Assembly: GCA_947496185.1 (NCBI GenBank)
Contig: CANMCD010000002.1
Span: forward strand, 248,001-312,000
Direction: 5' to 3'
Source of the DNA: an uncultured Tenacibaculum sp.
Lineage (GTDB): Bacteria > Bacteroidota > Bacteroidia > Flavobacteriales > Flavobacteriaceae
DNA: 64,000 nt
The notes beneath the pieces were generated by a model that saw nothing but the letters and a program-made list of their open reading frames with translations, was not told where the DNA came from and searched no databases. Within the stretch, counting starts at the first letter, position 1; the number at the start of each line of letters is the position of its first letter. Position numbers and translations under genes: made by a program. Of this stretch, positions 35,542-45,120 are shown one piece after another.

Positions 35542-38500
35542 TTAAAATCCAATATTTACGCTTAAACCATATGTAGAAGGAGTCGGTAATTGCCCTGACT
35601 CTACACCTGGTACCAAAGTACCATTACTAATCATAAAAGATTCTGGATCAAAATGTCTTAATTCATGCGATTTTGTGTGGGTATATAAATTTCTTCCAAA
35701 GATTGAAAGCTGAAGTTTTTCAAATGGTAGGTTTGTAAAAAAGCCTTTTAGATCTGTGGTTAAGGAAACTTCTCTTAATTTGAAGAAAGAAGCATCAAAG
35801 GTGTTTAATGCGGCGTTTTCCCAATGTCTAGATCTACGCGCAAAATTAAAATAAGGCATAGAAATCGTGTTGGTGATATATCCTCCGTTTCCATCAGACA
35901 TAACTCCTTCTGGCAATACTGTTGGAGTAATTTCTCTATCTAAAGTTTGTGAATCTTTACCTGCTTGCATTAATCTTGCTCCAGTTTCTGTAAATAATTC
36001 ACCACCATGACGGTATTCTCCAACAACCCTAAGATCAATACCTTTGTAACTAAATGTAGATACAAAACCAGAAATCCAATCAGGGTTGTAGTTACCTACT
36101 TTGACTAGATCATCTTGATAAGAAGCAGTAGCAATACCATTTACATCACTCCAAATAATTTGACCGTTATGTCTGTTGTAATCTCTACCATAAATATCTC
36201 CCATAGTACCTCCGGGGATTGCTTGAACAATAACTCCGGGGAGTGTAGGCCCTTGTCCAATAATAAAGCTATCGACTCCTTCTTCTAATTCAACAATTTC
36301 TCCACGATTTGTGGCCCAGTTTACATCAAAGTTCCATTGAAAATTATTTGTTTTTATTGGAGTAGTTCTCAACAAAAGTTCTACCCCTGAATTTTCTACT
36401 AGTCCCGCATTGAGTAATTTTGCATCGGCACCAGTACTTGCACTAATTGGTACGCGTAAAATTTGATCTTTAGTTGAATTTTTATAATAGTTGGCTTCAA
36501 AATCTATTCTGTTTTGAAACATTCTTAAATTCATACCAAACTCTAAAGCAGTGGTTGTTTCTGGTTTTAAATTAGGATCCACTATCACAGGTTGATTTGT
36601 CGTCGACCCCGGTAATGTACCATAATCAAATGTTCTATTAATTATTTGAGGATCTGTATCGTTTCCTGTTTTGGCCCAGTTTGCCCTAAATTGTAGATGA
36701 TTAATTTGCTCTGGTAACGATACCATGGATGAAATGATCGCACTTAACCCTATCGATGGATAGAAAAAAGAATTATTATTAATATTTAATGTAGAAGACC
36801 AATCATTTCTGGCGGTTACGTCTAAGAAAAATTGTTTTTTATAATCAAATTGTAAACTTCCATAGAGACTATTTAGTTGTTTTTCAACATCAAAAGCTAT
36901 TATCTGTGGACGGTCTAAGGCGTTTCCAAAATTATAAACATCTAAAATAGCTAACTGTTCTACTCTTGCTTGAAAATCACTTGATTCTTGTTTTAAAATA
37001 TTTCCTCCTATATTAGTATTTATTGTTAGATTATCACTTATTGAAGTGTTGTAGTTTATTAAAAAGTCAGCATTAATTTCTTTATAACTAATTTTTTGTT
37101 CTCGATACATACCTGTTGGAAAGTAATATTCACCAATGGCTCTTCTAGAGTTTCTATTATCATTGTAATAATCCATACCAATTCTTAGAAAGGCATATAA
37201 GTTGTCGCTGAATTTGTAGGAGGTTTTTAGATTTCCGAAAAACCTGTTTCTATCGAAAGCATTAAGATTTTCTTCGGTGATGACAATAGGATTTGTTATC
37301 CAAGCAGGAGCGGATCGCTCTCTACGTACTCCTTCGGAATTGAAGACCCAATAATTGTTTTTATAAGCATTGATGTCAATATTATTTGGCGCCCATATAA
37401 GCGCATACATTAAGCCCTCTCTACTGTCATCCCCAATTCCTTGTACAGGGACATTGTCTGAAAAACTATTTACAAAACTTCCTGAAAAAGACGCGGAAAG
37501 TTTTTCATTTAAATCGGCATTAACATTGATAGCAACGGTACTTTTTTCGTATCCAGTATTGGGTACAATACCTGTGGTATTTTGGTTTGCTATTGAAATT
37601 CGTCCGTATACGTCACGATTGCCATCACCACTAAATGAATATGATAAATAGTTGTTTAGTGTCAATCCAGTGTTGAAAAAATCTTTACTCTTAAACCTAC
37701 TAATTAAAGGACGAGGTTCTGTGACTGTTGCTGTTCCTGCTCCTGTATACCATTCTTCTACTTGTGGTTGTACAAATAAGCTACCATCTAGTAAAAGACC
37801 ATAACCACCATAAGCACGATAATCATATGCTCCTGTTGTAGGGTTGTATTGCCCTCCTGAATACTTATTTTGTACATCCCAAAAACGTGTTACTTGGTCT
37901 ATGGCAATTCCTGAACTGAAGTTTATACCTGAGCCTTTTTTGTTTTTTCCGTTTGTTGTTCTGATGATAAGTGCCCCATTAGACGCACGATTTCCGTATA
38001 AGGCTGCTGCTTTTGGTCCTTTTAATACTGTAATATCAGCGATGTCGTCTGGATTAATGTCTGTCAACCCATTACCATAATCAATTGGTGAATTTTGCCT
38101 GCTATTACCCCCCCTAATACCGTTAAAGTCATTTGAAATAGGAATACCGTCGACGATGATCAGTGGCTGGTTGTTTCCTAAATCTAAAGAAGACTCTCCT
38201 CTTAAAATAATCCTAGAAGACCCTACACCAGAACCTGCATTAGAAGTAATTGTTAGTCCTGGAACTAATCCTGTTAATTGTTTTGATATATCTCCTATTC
38301 TTGCTGTGTTTACGCCAGAAGCTTCTAATGTTTGTGCTGCATATGTAACTTCATCTTTAGACCTAGTGATTCCTAGTGCTGTTACAACAACTTCTGATAG
38401 TGTATTTGCGTCTTCAGACAAAGGAACTACCATAAAATTACTATTTGAAACTAGCACTTCTTTGGTTTGATAACCTATAAAACTTACAATTAAAATGTCG

Positions 38501-38748
38501 CCTTTTTTCGCTTCTATAGCGAAGTTTCCGTCAAAATCTGTGCTAACTCCTTTTGTTGACCCTTTTACTACAACATTTCCACCTGGCAGTGGATCTTTTG
38601 TTAGCGCATCGATTACTTTACCTGTTATTTTTTTTTGAAAATTGGTGTTTTCTGATGCTATACCAATATTAGATATAAGCAAAAACATCAGTAACCAGTA
38701 CCAATTCAATCTTGGCTTTTTTGGAGCCCCCCTCCCCTTAGTTACCAT
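35542..38748 (-). CDS. SusC/RagA-type TonB-dependent outer-membrane transporter
   Basis: A 1068-residue SusC. A basic N-region and signal helix (WYWLLMFLLISNIGIAS) lead to a carboxypeptidase-like beta domain (ITGKVIDALTKDPLPGGNVVVKG, about 40-115). The plug has the SusC signature SRIILRGESSLDLGNNQPLIIVDG and DIADITVLKGPKAAALYG. The barrel ends in SVNIGF. No STN domain is present, so it is not itself an anti-sigma signalling transporter. First gene of the leftward catabolic set, with a 443-bp upstream region. Confidence 0.96.
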   Translation of the reverse strand: MVTKGRGAPKKPRLNWYWLLMFLLISNIGIASENTNFQKKITGKVIDALTKDPLPGGNVVVKGSTKGVSTDFDGNFAIEAKKGDILIVSFIGYQTKEVLVSNSNFMVVPLSEDANTLSEVVVTALGITRSKDEVTYAAQTLEASGVNTARIGDISKQLTGLVPGLTITSNAGSGVGSSRIILRGESSLDLGNNQPLIIVDGIPISNDFNGIRGGNSRQNSPIDYGNGLTDINPDDIADITVLKGPKAAALYGNRASNGALIIRTTNGKNKKGSGINFSSGIAIDQVTRFWDVQNKYSGGQYNPTTGAYDYRAYGGYGLLLDGSLFVQPQVEEWYTGAGTATVTEPRPLISRFKSKDFFNTGLTLNNYLSYSFSGDGNRDVYGRISIANQNTTGIVPNTGYEKSTVAINVNADLNEKLSASFSGSFVNSFSDNVPVQGIGDDSREGLMYALIWAPNNIDINAYKNNYWVFNSEGVRRERSAPAWITNPIVITEENLNAFDRNRFFGNLKTSYKFSDNLYAFLRIGMDYYNDNRNSRRAIGEYYFPTGMYREQKISYKEINADFLINYNTSISDNLTINTNIGGNILKQESSDFQARVEQLAILDVYNFGNALDRPQIIAFDVEKQLNSLYGSLQFDYKKQFFLDVTARNDWSSTLNINNNSFFYPSIGLSAIISSMVSLPEQINHLQFRANWAKTGNDTDPQIINRTFDYGTLPGSTTNQPVIVDPNLKPETTTALEFGMNLRMFQNRIDFEANYYKNSTKDQILRVPISASTGADAKLLNAGLVENSGVELLLRTTPIKTNNFQWNFDVNWATNRGEIVELEEGVDSFIIGQGPTLPGVIVQAIPGGTMGDIYGRDYNRHNGQIIWSDVNGIATASYQDDLVKVGNYNPDWISGFVSTFSYKGIDLRVVGEYRHGGELFTETGARLMQAGKDSQTLDREITPTVLPEGVMSDGNGGYITNTISMPYFNFARRSRHWENAALNTFDASFFKLREVSLTTDLKGFFTNLPFEKLQLSIFGRNLYTHTKSHELRHFDPESFMISNGTLVPGVESGQLPTPSTYGLSVNIGF

Positions 38749-39191
38749 ATTTGTATTGTTTAGTTTGTGTTATTTTAGTTAAAAAATTAAAATATCGTCT
38801 ACAAGTAAGTAAAAAAATATTAAATAAACTAATAGTTTGTTATTTTTTTTACAAACTGTTATGTTTTTTGATAAATAATTAAGTATATATTATTAAAACA
38901 TTGTATTATTTGTTAGTTTATTAAATATTAATCTTTTATATATTATTTGTTCAATAATTATTTGATATTTTAAATATTTGTATAATTTTTTGAAAATAAT
39001 TAAGACAGTAATAGGGGAAATTAAAGATAAGAGTTAGCTAATTGTAATAAAAATTTTATGTAACACTGAAGGAAAAGGAAAATTTTTATCGATTGGTTAT
39101 TTTTTATAAATAACCAATCGATAAATTTTATATATGTTATTGTATAAATAGATAGTCATCCAAAACAAAGCTGGATGAACAACACTTTTGA
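38749..39191. promoter_or_regulatory. Upstream region of the susC-led operon
   Basis: This 443-bp AT-rich gap should carry the operon promoter. I find no perfect TTTG-N19-TAnnTTTG on the minus strand. A 13-bp palindrome AAACTAATAGTTT (38826-38838), with further ACAAACT/AGTTTGT repeats around it, lies about 80 bp before susC and is the best operator candidate for the ROK protein. A strong hairpin lies at 39085-39125. Confidence 0.45.
39085..39125. terminator. 18-bp hairpin after the kinase gene
   Basis: A perfect 18-bp stem (TTTATCGATTGGTTATTT with AAATAACCAATCGATAAA) around a 5-base loop lies 67 bp past the kinase stop. It isolates the kinase gene from the catabolic operon downstream. Confidence 0.7.
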
Positions 39192-40040
39192 TTATGTTGT
39201 TTTGTGATATTCTATTAAATTTTCAATAGGTTTTCTAATAACCCCTGAGATTTTAAGGTCATTTTTAGCAGCTACTTCTTCAAGAATATTTCGGAAATAA
39301 TAGGCTATAGATCCTATAAAGTATATCGGTGTATTTTTCTTTTTGTTATACCCTAGAATATGAAAGTTAAAAAACTTTTTAAATCCGTTTCTTACAAGTT
39401 TTTTTATGTATTTATTTTCTTGATGTAAGAACATAAATTTTGCAAAAGTTGCTAAATAAGTATTTGGGTTGTCAACTTTATATAAATGATGTTTTATATC
39501 GTCTGGATTTAAATTGTATTCTTGCCTAAATAATTCGGCGATGTCAGTAGGCATTTTTTTATAAAAATAATCTCGTAACAATCTTTTACCATAATAATTA
39601 CCACTAGCTTCATCCATAACTGTATAACCTAGAGATGGTGAAATATATTCAACATTTTCTCCATCATAGTAACAACTATTAGATCCAGTACCTAAGATAC
39701 AAACGATAGATTTTTGGTTGCTAGCAGCAGCATAAACAGCTCCTAAAATATCTTCTTCAACAACGACTTTTTTAGATTCAGAAAAATAATCAGAAAGAAT
39801 ATCATTTAGCGCTTTTTTGGGAGTATCGGTTCCGCAACCTGCTCCATAAAAGAATATTTGTTTGATGTTTTCTTTATTATTCTTTAATTCTAAACAATTG
39901 TCTATTCTCGATTTTAATTCGGGTAAAGAAACAACATTGGGGTTGAGTCCTTGAGTTTGAGTTCTAAAAACCTCGTTTTGGTTTTTATCTATGGCAATCC
40001 AATCTACTTTTGTGGAGCCACCATCGGCTACTAGTAACAT
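39192..40040 (-). CDS. BadF/BcrA/N-acetylglucosamine-kinase-type ATPase
   Basis: A 282-residue ASKHA-fold protein: ADGGSTKVDW (phosphate-binding loop 1) at residues 4-13, GAGCGTDTPKK, ILGTGSNSCYYDG (adenosine loop) and LGYTVMDEASGNYYGKRLLRDYF. It resembles N-acetylglucosamine kinases of Bacteroidota, which phosphorylate amino sugars for cell-wall recycling. A terminator separates it from the SusCD set, so it is probably not part of that pathway. It is divergent from recA. Confidence 0.85.
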   Translation of the reverse strand: MLLVADGGSTKVDWIAIDKNQNEVFRTQTQGLNPNVVSLPELKSRIDNCLELKNNKENIKQIFFYGAGCGTDTPKKALNDILSDYFSESKKVVVEEDILGAVYAAASNQKSIVCILGTGSNSCYYDGENVEYISPSLGYTVMDEASGNYYGKRLLRDYFYKKMPTDIAELFRQEYNLNPDDIKHHLYKVDNPNTYLATFAKFMFLHQENKYIKKLVRNGFKKFFNFHILGYNKKKNTPIYFIGSIAYYFRNILEEVAAKNDLKISGVIRKPIENLIEYHKTT

Positions 40041-40221
40041 ACTATTTTTTTATAGTTCCCCCAGATATAAAAATATGTAGAAAAAAAAAAGCTTTTTTTT
40101 AAAAAAGACTTGTTTTAAATAAACAGGATGCTAACTTTTTTATAGAAGAATAAAAGAAGGTTATTCAGGAGTTTTTTATAACTTAGCACATCTTATTTTT
40201 TAATAAACTTTAGCGGATTTT

Positions 40222-41229
40222 ATGGCAGCAGATAAAGAAAAGGAAGCGAAACTAAAAGCGCTTCAACTTACACTAGATAAGTTAGATAAAACTTACGGGA
40301 AAGGAACAGTGATGAAGCTTGGTGATAGCCAAGTAGAGGATATTGATGCGATATCATCTGGTTCTTTAGGGTTAGATTTAGCCTTGGGAGTTGGCGGATA
40401 TCCTAGAGGAAGAATAATTGAGATTTACGGACCTGAATCGTCTGGTAAAACAACATTAACCATTCATGCAATTGCGGAAGCGCAAAAAGCAGGAGGAATT
40501 GCGGCTTTTATAGATGCAGAACATGCTTTTGATCGTTTTTATGCCGAAAGTTTAGGAGTAGATGTAGATAATTTAATTATATCACAACCAGATCATGGTG
40601 AACAAGCATTAGAAATTGCTGACAATTTAATTCGCTCTGGTGCTATTGATATAGTGGTAGTCGATTCTGTAGCTGCGCTTACTCCGAAATCAGAAATTGA
40701 AGGAGAAATGGGAGATTCTAAAATGGGATTGCATGCGCGTTTGATGTCTCAGGCCCTACGTAAATTAACGGCTACAATTAGTAAAACAAATTGTACTGTT
40801 ATATTTATCAATCAATTGCGTGAAAAAATTGGTGTAATGTTTGGAAACCCTGAAACAACAACGGGAGGTAATGCATTGAAATTTTATGCTTCTGTTCGTT
40901 TGGATATTCGAAGAAGAACGCAAATTAAGGATGGGGATAAAGTAGTTGGAAATAGTACCAAGGTGAAAATAGTAAAGAATAAGGTAGCACCACCATTCCA
41001 ACAAGCAGAATTTGACATTATGTACGGCGAAGGGATTTCTAAGGTTGGTGAAATTTTAGATATCGGAGTTGAATACGGAATTATAAAGAAAAGTGGATCT
41101 TGGTTTAGTTATGGAGATACCAAATTAGGACAAGGACGTGATGCTGTGAAAGGGATCATCAAAGACAATCCAGAATTAATGGAAGAGCTAGAAGGAAAGA
41201 TTAAGGAAGAAATAGATAATCAAGATTAA
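40222..41229 (+). CDS. recA: Recombinase RecA
   Basis: A 335-residue RecA with Walker [10 protein letters not shown], the MAW-like loop [17 protein letters not shown], Walker [22 protein letters not shown], loop L2 [28 protein letters not shown] and the C-terminal domain. It does strand exchange in recombinational repair and induces the SOS response. A terminator follows. I see no clear LexA-type site upstream. Confidence 0.98.
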   Translation: MAADKEKEAKLKALQLTLDKLDKTYGKGTVMKLGDSQVEDIDAISSGSLGLDLALGVGGYPRGRIIEIYGPESSGKTTLTIHAIAEAQKAGGIAAFIDAEHAFDRFYAESLGVDVDNLIISQPDHGEQALEIADNLIRSGAIDIVVVDSVAALTPKSEIEGEMGDSKMGLHARLMSQALRKLTATISKTNCTVIFINQLREKIGVMFGNPETTTGGNALKFYASVRLDIRRRTQIKDGDKVVGNSTKVKIVKNKVAPPFQQAEFDIMYGEGISKVGEILDIGVEYGIIKKSGSWFSYGDTKLGQGRDAVKGIIKDNPELMEELEGKIKEEIDNQD

Positions 41230-41261
41230 TGATGATTATAAATTAAAAGTTCAAACAGAGA

Positions 41262-41299
41262 AAAAAAGAGGCGATTTATTAGATAATTGCCTCTTTTTT
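41262..41299. terminator. Terminator between recA and dut
   Basis: AAAAAAGAGGC pairs with GCCTCTTTTTT around a 16-base loop between convergent genes. Confidence 0.85.
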
Positions 41300-41346
41300 A
41301 ATTGGTGTTTAATCTTAATTTTAGATTGCGATATTTTTATTAGCAT

Positions 41347-41781
41347 TTAAGATACACCTGTACTTCCAAAACCTCCCGTACCTCTTTCGGTTTCACTAAG
41401 TATAGAAACTTCTTCCCAGTTTACACGTTCATGTTTAGCAATGACTAACTGTGCAATTCGATCGCCATTGTTGATAGTAAACTTTTCGTTGGAAAGATTG
41501 ACCAAAATAACGCCTATTTCACCTCTATAATCAGCATCGATGGTTCCTGGGGCATTTAATACTGTAATTCCTTTTTTAGCAGCAAGACCACTTCTAGGCC
41601 TAACTTGTGCTTCGTAACCAGTGGGCAATGCTATAAAGAGTCCTGTTTTAACAATAGTTCGCTCCAATGGATTTAGTGTAATTGCTTCATCGATATTTGC
41701 CCTGAGATCCATTCCTGCCGAATTTTCTGTCTCATAGGTAGGTGTTTTGTGATTTGACTTGTTTATTATTTGTACAACCAT
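41347..41781 (-). CDS. dut: dUTP diphosphatase
   Basis: A 144-residue trimeric dUTPase with its five motifs: AGMDLRA (1), [12 protein letters not shown] (2), [16 protein letters not shown] (3, catalytic Asp), GDRIAQLVI (4) and [10 protein letters not shown] (5). It hydrolyses dUTP to dUMP. It is divergent from gpsA; a TATCTTTG box on the minus strand at 41805-41812 fits its -7 element. Confidence 0.97.
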   Translation of the reverse strand: MVVQIINKSNHKTPTYETENSAGMDLRANIDEAITLNPLERTIVKTGLFIALPTGYEAQVRPRSGLAAKKGITVLNAPGTIDADYRGEIGVILVNLSNEKFTINNGDRIAQLVIAKHERVNWEEVSILSETERGTGGFGSTGVS

Positions 41782-41804
41782 AACAATAAAAATATTTTCG
41801 ATGC

Positions 41805-41812
41805 CAAAGATA
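41805..41812 (-). promoter_or_regulatory. -7 promoter element for dut
   Basis: TATCTTTG on the minus strand, 24 bp before the dut ATG. No good -33 TTG is found at the usual distance. Confidence 0.4.
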
Positions 41813-41880
41813 ATAAGCTTGGTTTTAGATTCTCGAAGAGAGATTTATTAATTTCGCGTTGTAAAAAACAAACGACTGAA

Positions 41881-42876
41881 ATGGGAGGAACTCAAAAAAT
41901 AGCCGTATTAGGAGGCGGAAGTTGGGCAACAGCTATTATAAAGATGCTTTCTGAAAACCTTGATACCATAGGATGGTATATGCGTAGTGTATATGCTATT
42001 GAACATATTAAAAGGAATAAGCACAATCCAAACTATTTAAGTTCGGCAGAATTACATCCTGAGCAATTAGATTTGTCGGATGATATAAATTATATTGTTG
42101 AAAATTATGATTTGTTAATTTTTTGCATTCCATCTGCGTTTGTAAAATCAGAACTGGACAAGTTGACTTTACCTTTACAGGGTAAAATAATTTTTTCGGC
42201 AATTAAAGGCATTATTCCAGAATCAGGACTTATTGTTGGTGAACATTTTCATGAAGCTTATCAAGTTCCTTTTGATTGTATTGGAGTAATAACTGGTCCT
42301 TGCCATGCTGAAGAAGTTGCCATGGAGCGCTTGTCTTACTTGACAGTTGCTTGTCAAGATGAACAGAAAGCTAAAGATTTTAGTAAGCTAATTAAAGGGC
42401 GTTATATCAAAACAAAAATATCAGATGATATTATCGGAACCGAATATGCAGCCATGCTTAAAAACATTTATGCCATTGCAGCAGGTGTGGCACATGGTTT
42501 GGGATATGGTGATAATTTCCAATCGGTTTTAATGAGTAATGCCATTAGAGAAATGAAACGCTTCATAAAAAAAGTTCATAAAATGAAGCGTAATATCAAT
42601 AATTCTGCTTATCTAGGAGATTTATTAGTGACAGGATATTCTGTTTTTAGTAGAAATAGAATGTTTGGTAATATGATAGGAAAAGGATATACCGTCAAAT
42701 CAGCTATGCTTGAGATGAGTATGGTTGCAGAAGGGTATTATGCTGTAAAAAGTGCCTATAAAATTAAAAAAGAAAACGGAGCAAAGACGCCCATTATTGA
42801 TGCTGTTTTCAATATTTTGTATGATAAAAAAGAAGCGAAGGATGAGTTTAAAAAGTTAACAAATAAATTAGATTAG
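41881..42876 (+). CDS. gpsA: NAD(P)-dependent glycerol-3-phosphate dehydrogenase
   Basis: The start is set at 41881 (MGGTQKIAVLGGGSWATA) because the Rossmann motif GGGSWATA should be at the N-terminus; a longer frame from 41770 would overlap dut and add 37 odd residues. The 331-residue protein has GPCHAEEVA, LKNIYAIAAGVAHGLGYGDN with the catalytic Lys, and the C-terminal helical domain. It reduces dihydroxyacetone phosphate for phospholipid synthesis. A TAATTTCG box at 41849-41856 may be its -7 element. Confidence 0.96.
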   Translation: MGGTQKIAVLGGGSWATAIIKMLSENLDTIGWYMRSVYAIEHIKRNKHNPNYLSSAELHPEQLDLSDDINYIVENYDLLIFCIPSAFVKSELDKLTLPLQGKIIFSAIKGIIPESGLIVGEHFHEAYQVPFDCIGVITGPCHAEEVAMERLSYLTVACQDEQKAKDFSKLIKGRYIKTKISDDIIGTEYAAMLKNIYAIAAGVAHGLGYGDNFQSVLMSNAIREMKRFIKKVHKMKRNINNSAYLGDLLVTGYSVFSRNRMFGNMIGKGYTVKSAMLEMSMVAEGYYAVKSAYKIKKENGAKTPIIDAVFNILYDKKEAKDEFKKLTNKLD

Positions 42877-43109
42877 TTGTTTGTAATGGTACACAAATAA
42901 CTTTTCTTTATAAAAAAGAATTTCCCCCATCAATCGCTTCATTATTAATTATGAGTTGTGTGTTGGTTTTGTAAAAAATTACAATTCATACAAATTTAGA
43001 CTAAAAATCGGATTTGTAAATTTTTTATAAAAATAACTTACGTATAAAAACACTATTATTTAAGAGTAGTGGTGAAAACTATTACTTTTAGTTTAAAATT
43101 AAACAACAA

Positions 43110-43769
43110 ATGAAAACAATTCAAGAAGCTGTTGAAATTACAATTAGAAAAACGCCATTCATTGAAGAAGCTTTGAATGAAAAGTTGATTAATGTATCGT
43201 CGTTGGCTAGAGACATCTTGCCAGAAGTATCAAAACTGCTTAAGAAAGAGGTAAAGGTTGGGGCGGTAATGATGGCTATTAACAGATTATCCCCCGTAAA
43301 TGAATTACGAATAAGGAAAAACATTAAAAAACTTGCTTTAGATTTAGGAGATGTTATAGTTCGATCTGATTTGTGTGATTTTACTTTTAAAAACACCCCT
43401 TCACTACTTAAAGAAATAGCAAAAATATTGAGTAAAGCGGCAGATAGTAATGATTACTTTTTGACAGTTTCACAAGGTATTTTTGAAACAAATATTGTTA
43501 CGAGTGAAAACTTACAATCGTTGGTTGAGGAAATTTTTAAAAGTGAAGTATTGATTAATAATGTAACTGATTTAGCTTCGATAACGATTAAGTTGCCTAA
43601 AGAAAATTTGGAACAGTCAGGAGTTTATTACTTTATTTTGAAGCAATTTGCATGGGCAAATATTGCTGTTCAGGAAGTAATATCTACTACACATGAAATG
43701 ACCATTGTTGTCAAAGAAAAAGACATCAATGAGACTTTTTCTATTTTGATGGATTTAAAGTTGAACTAA
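43110..43769 (+). CDS. ACT-like domain protein of unknown function
   Basis: A 219-residue soluble protein. The N-terminal part (about 1-75; VSSLARDILPEVSKLLKKEVKVGAVMMAINRL) looks like a DNA-binding or dimerisation helix set. The C-terminal half has ACT-like strand patterns (about 145-215; GVYYFILKQFAWANIAVQEVISTTHEMTIVV), as in amino-acid-sensing domains of aspartate kinase. It lacks a kinase domain. It probably senses a small ligand. It lies 10 bp before the MFS gene, so it may control or partner the transporter. Confidence 0.75.
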   Translation: MKTIQEAVEITIRKTPFIEEALNEKLINVSSLARDILPEVSKLLKKEVKVGAVMMAINRLSPVNELRIRKNIKKLALDLGDVIVRSDLCDFTFKNTPSLLKEIAKILSKAADSNDYFLTVSQGIFETNIVTSENLQSLVEEIFKSEVLINNVTDLASITIKLPKENLEQSGVYYFILKQFAWANIAVQEVISTTHEMTIVVKEKDINETFSILMDLKLN

Positions 43770-43779
43770 ACAAGATATT

Positions 43780-45048
43780 ATGGAAAAAAAAGACCCCTAT
43801 GCTTCTTTGCGGATTAAAGAATTTAATATTTTTCTTTTAGTTAGGTTTATGTTGGTTTTTGCTTGGTCTATGCAATTTATCATTATTGAATGGCAAGTGT
43901 ATAGTATTACTAAAAATCCGTTATCATTAGGGATAATCGGATTGATGGAAGTAATACCAGCTGTATCGTTAGCACTTTTTGCTGGGCATATAGTCGACCA
44001 AAGAGAAAAAAGAAATTTATTAGCATGGTGCATAGGGTTATTTTCTCTAATAAGTTTTGGTTTATTTTTTTTAACACTACCTAATACAATTCAAATTTGG
44101 TCTGAAAACACGCTCTTATTAGCTATATATGCATTGGTGTTTTTTGGTGGAATATTACGCTCTTTTTTCGGACCTACCATTTTTTCATTGATTGCATTAA
44201 TTGTACCAAAGAAACTGTATCCAAATGCAGCTACTTGGAGTAGTTCTACTTGGCAAATAGCAGGTGTTTTAGGCCCTGCGTTTGCGGGGTTTACCATTTC
44301 TTGGATAGGTGTCCATTGGTCATTATGTATCGTATTTAGTTTGGTTTTGGTTTCTTTTTTAACGGTTTTTTTGATAAAAAAGAAACCAATATTAAATCCA
44401 AAAATAGGCGAACCAGTATTTAAAAGTTTACGAGAAGGAATTCAGTTTGTCTATAAAACAAAAGCCATTTTTGGTGCCATAACGCTTGATATGATTTCGG
44501 TACTTTTTGGTGGTGCTATTGCTTTATTACCTGTATATGCACAGGATATTTTGAAAGTTGGTCCAGAGGGATTTGGTGCGTTACGTGCTGCACCAGCTGT
44601 GGGGGCTTCGATAACGATGTTGATTACGGCTTATATACCTATTAGTAAAAATGCGGGGATGAAATTGTTGTCGGCTATTTTTGGTTTTGGTCTTTGTATC
44701 ATCGTTTTTGGAGTATCTTCTGTTTTTTGGATTTCGGTGGTTGCCTTATTTTTTAGTGGTGTAACGGATGGGGTATCTATGGTTATTAGACAAACTATTT
44801 TGCAATTAAAAACACCTGATCACATGAGAGGAAGAGTAGCTTCGGTTAATTCGATGTTTGTAGGGTCTTCTAATGAATTAGGTGCTTTTGAAAGTGGTTT
44901 GACGGCAAAATTAATGGGAACGGTTACTGCTGTTGTTTTTGGTGGTACCATGACCTTAATCACGGTACTTACTACAGGAATTCTTAATCCAACGTTACGA
45001 AAACTAGACTTGACAAAGGATATGGAAGAACACGAACAGTCAAAATAA
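43780..45048 (+). CDS. MFS transporter, EntS/MFS_3 type
   Basis: A 422-residue protein with 12 predicted membrane spans, the DQREKRNL loop between spans 2 and 3 and DHMRGRVASVNSMFVGSSNELGAFESG in the second half, typical of EntS-like exporters. The substrate (a siderophore or drug) is unknown. It follows the ACT-like gene by 10 bp and has a terminator. Confidence 0.9.
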   Translation: MEKKDPYASLRIKEFNIFLLVRFMLVFAWSMQFIIIEWQVYSITKNPLSLGIIGLMEVIPAVSLALFAGHIVDQREKRNLLAWCIGLFSLISFGLFFLTLPNTIQIWSENTLLLAIYALVFFGGILRSFFGPTIFSLIALIVPKKLYPNAATWSSSTWQIAGVLGPAFAGFTISWIGVHWSLCIVFSLVLVSFLTVFLIKKKPILNPKIGEPVFKSLREGIQFVYKTKAIFGAITLDMISVLFGGAIALLPVYAQDILKVGPEGFGALRAAPAVGASITMLITAYIPISKNAGMKLLSAIFGFGLCIIVFGVSSVFWISVVALFFSGVTDGVSMVIRQTILQLKTPDHMRGRVASVNSMFVGSSNELGAFESGLTAKLMGTVTAVVFGGTMTLITVLTTGILNPTLRKLDLTKDMEEHEQSK

Positions 45049-45063
45049 AGTAATCGAAAAGTA

Positions 45064-45085
45064 AAACCCCAAGTTAATGGGGTTT
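45064..45085. terminator. Terminator after the MFS gene
   Basis: AAACCCC pairs with GGGGTTT around an 8-base loop, between the convergent MFS and DUF4249 genes. Confidence 0.75.
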
Positions 45086-45120
45086 CTCTTAATAGTCAAT
45101 ATTTTAGGATTTGGTAATTT

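Noticed and set aside
39192-40040. BadF/NAGK-type kinase as part of the SusCD catabolic operon
   Set aside because: A perfect 18-bp hairpin and a 443-bp gap separate it from susC.
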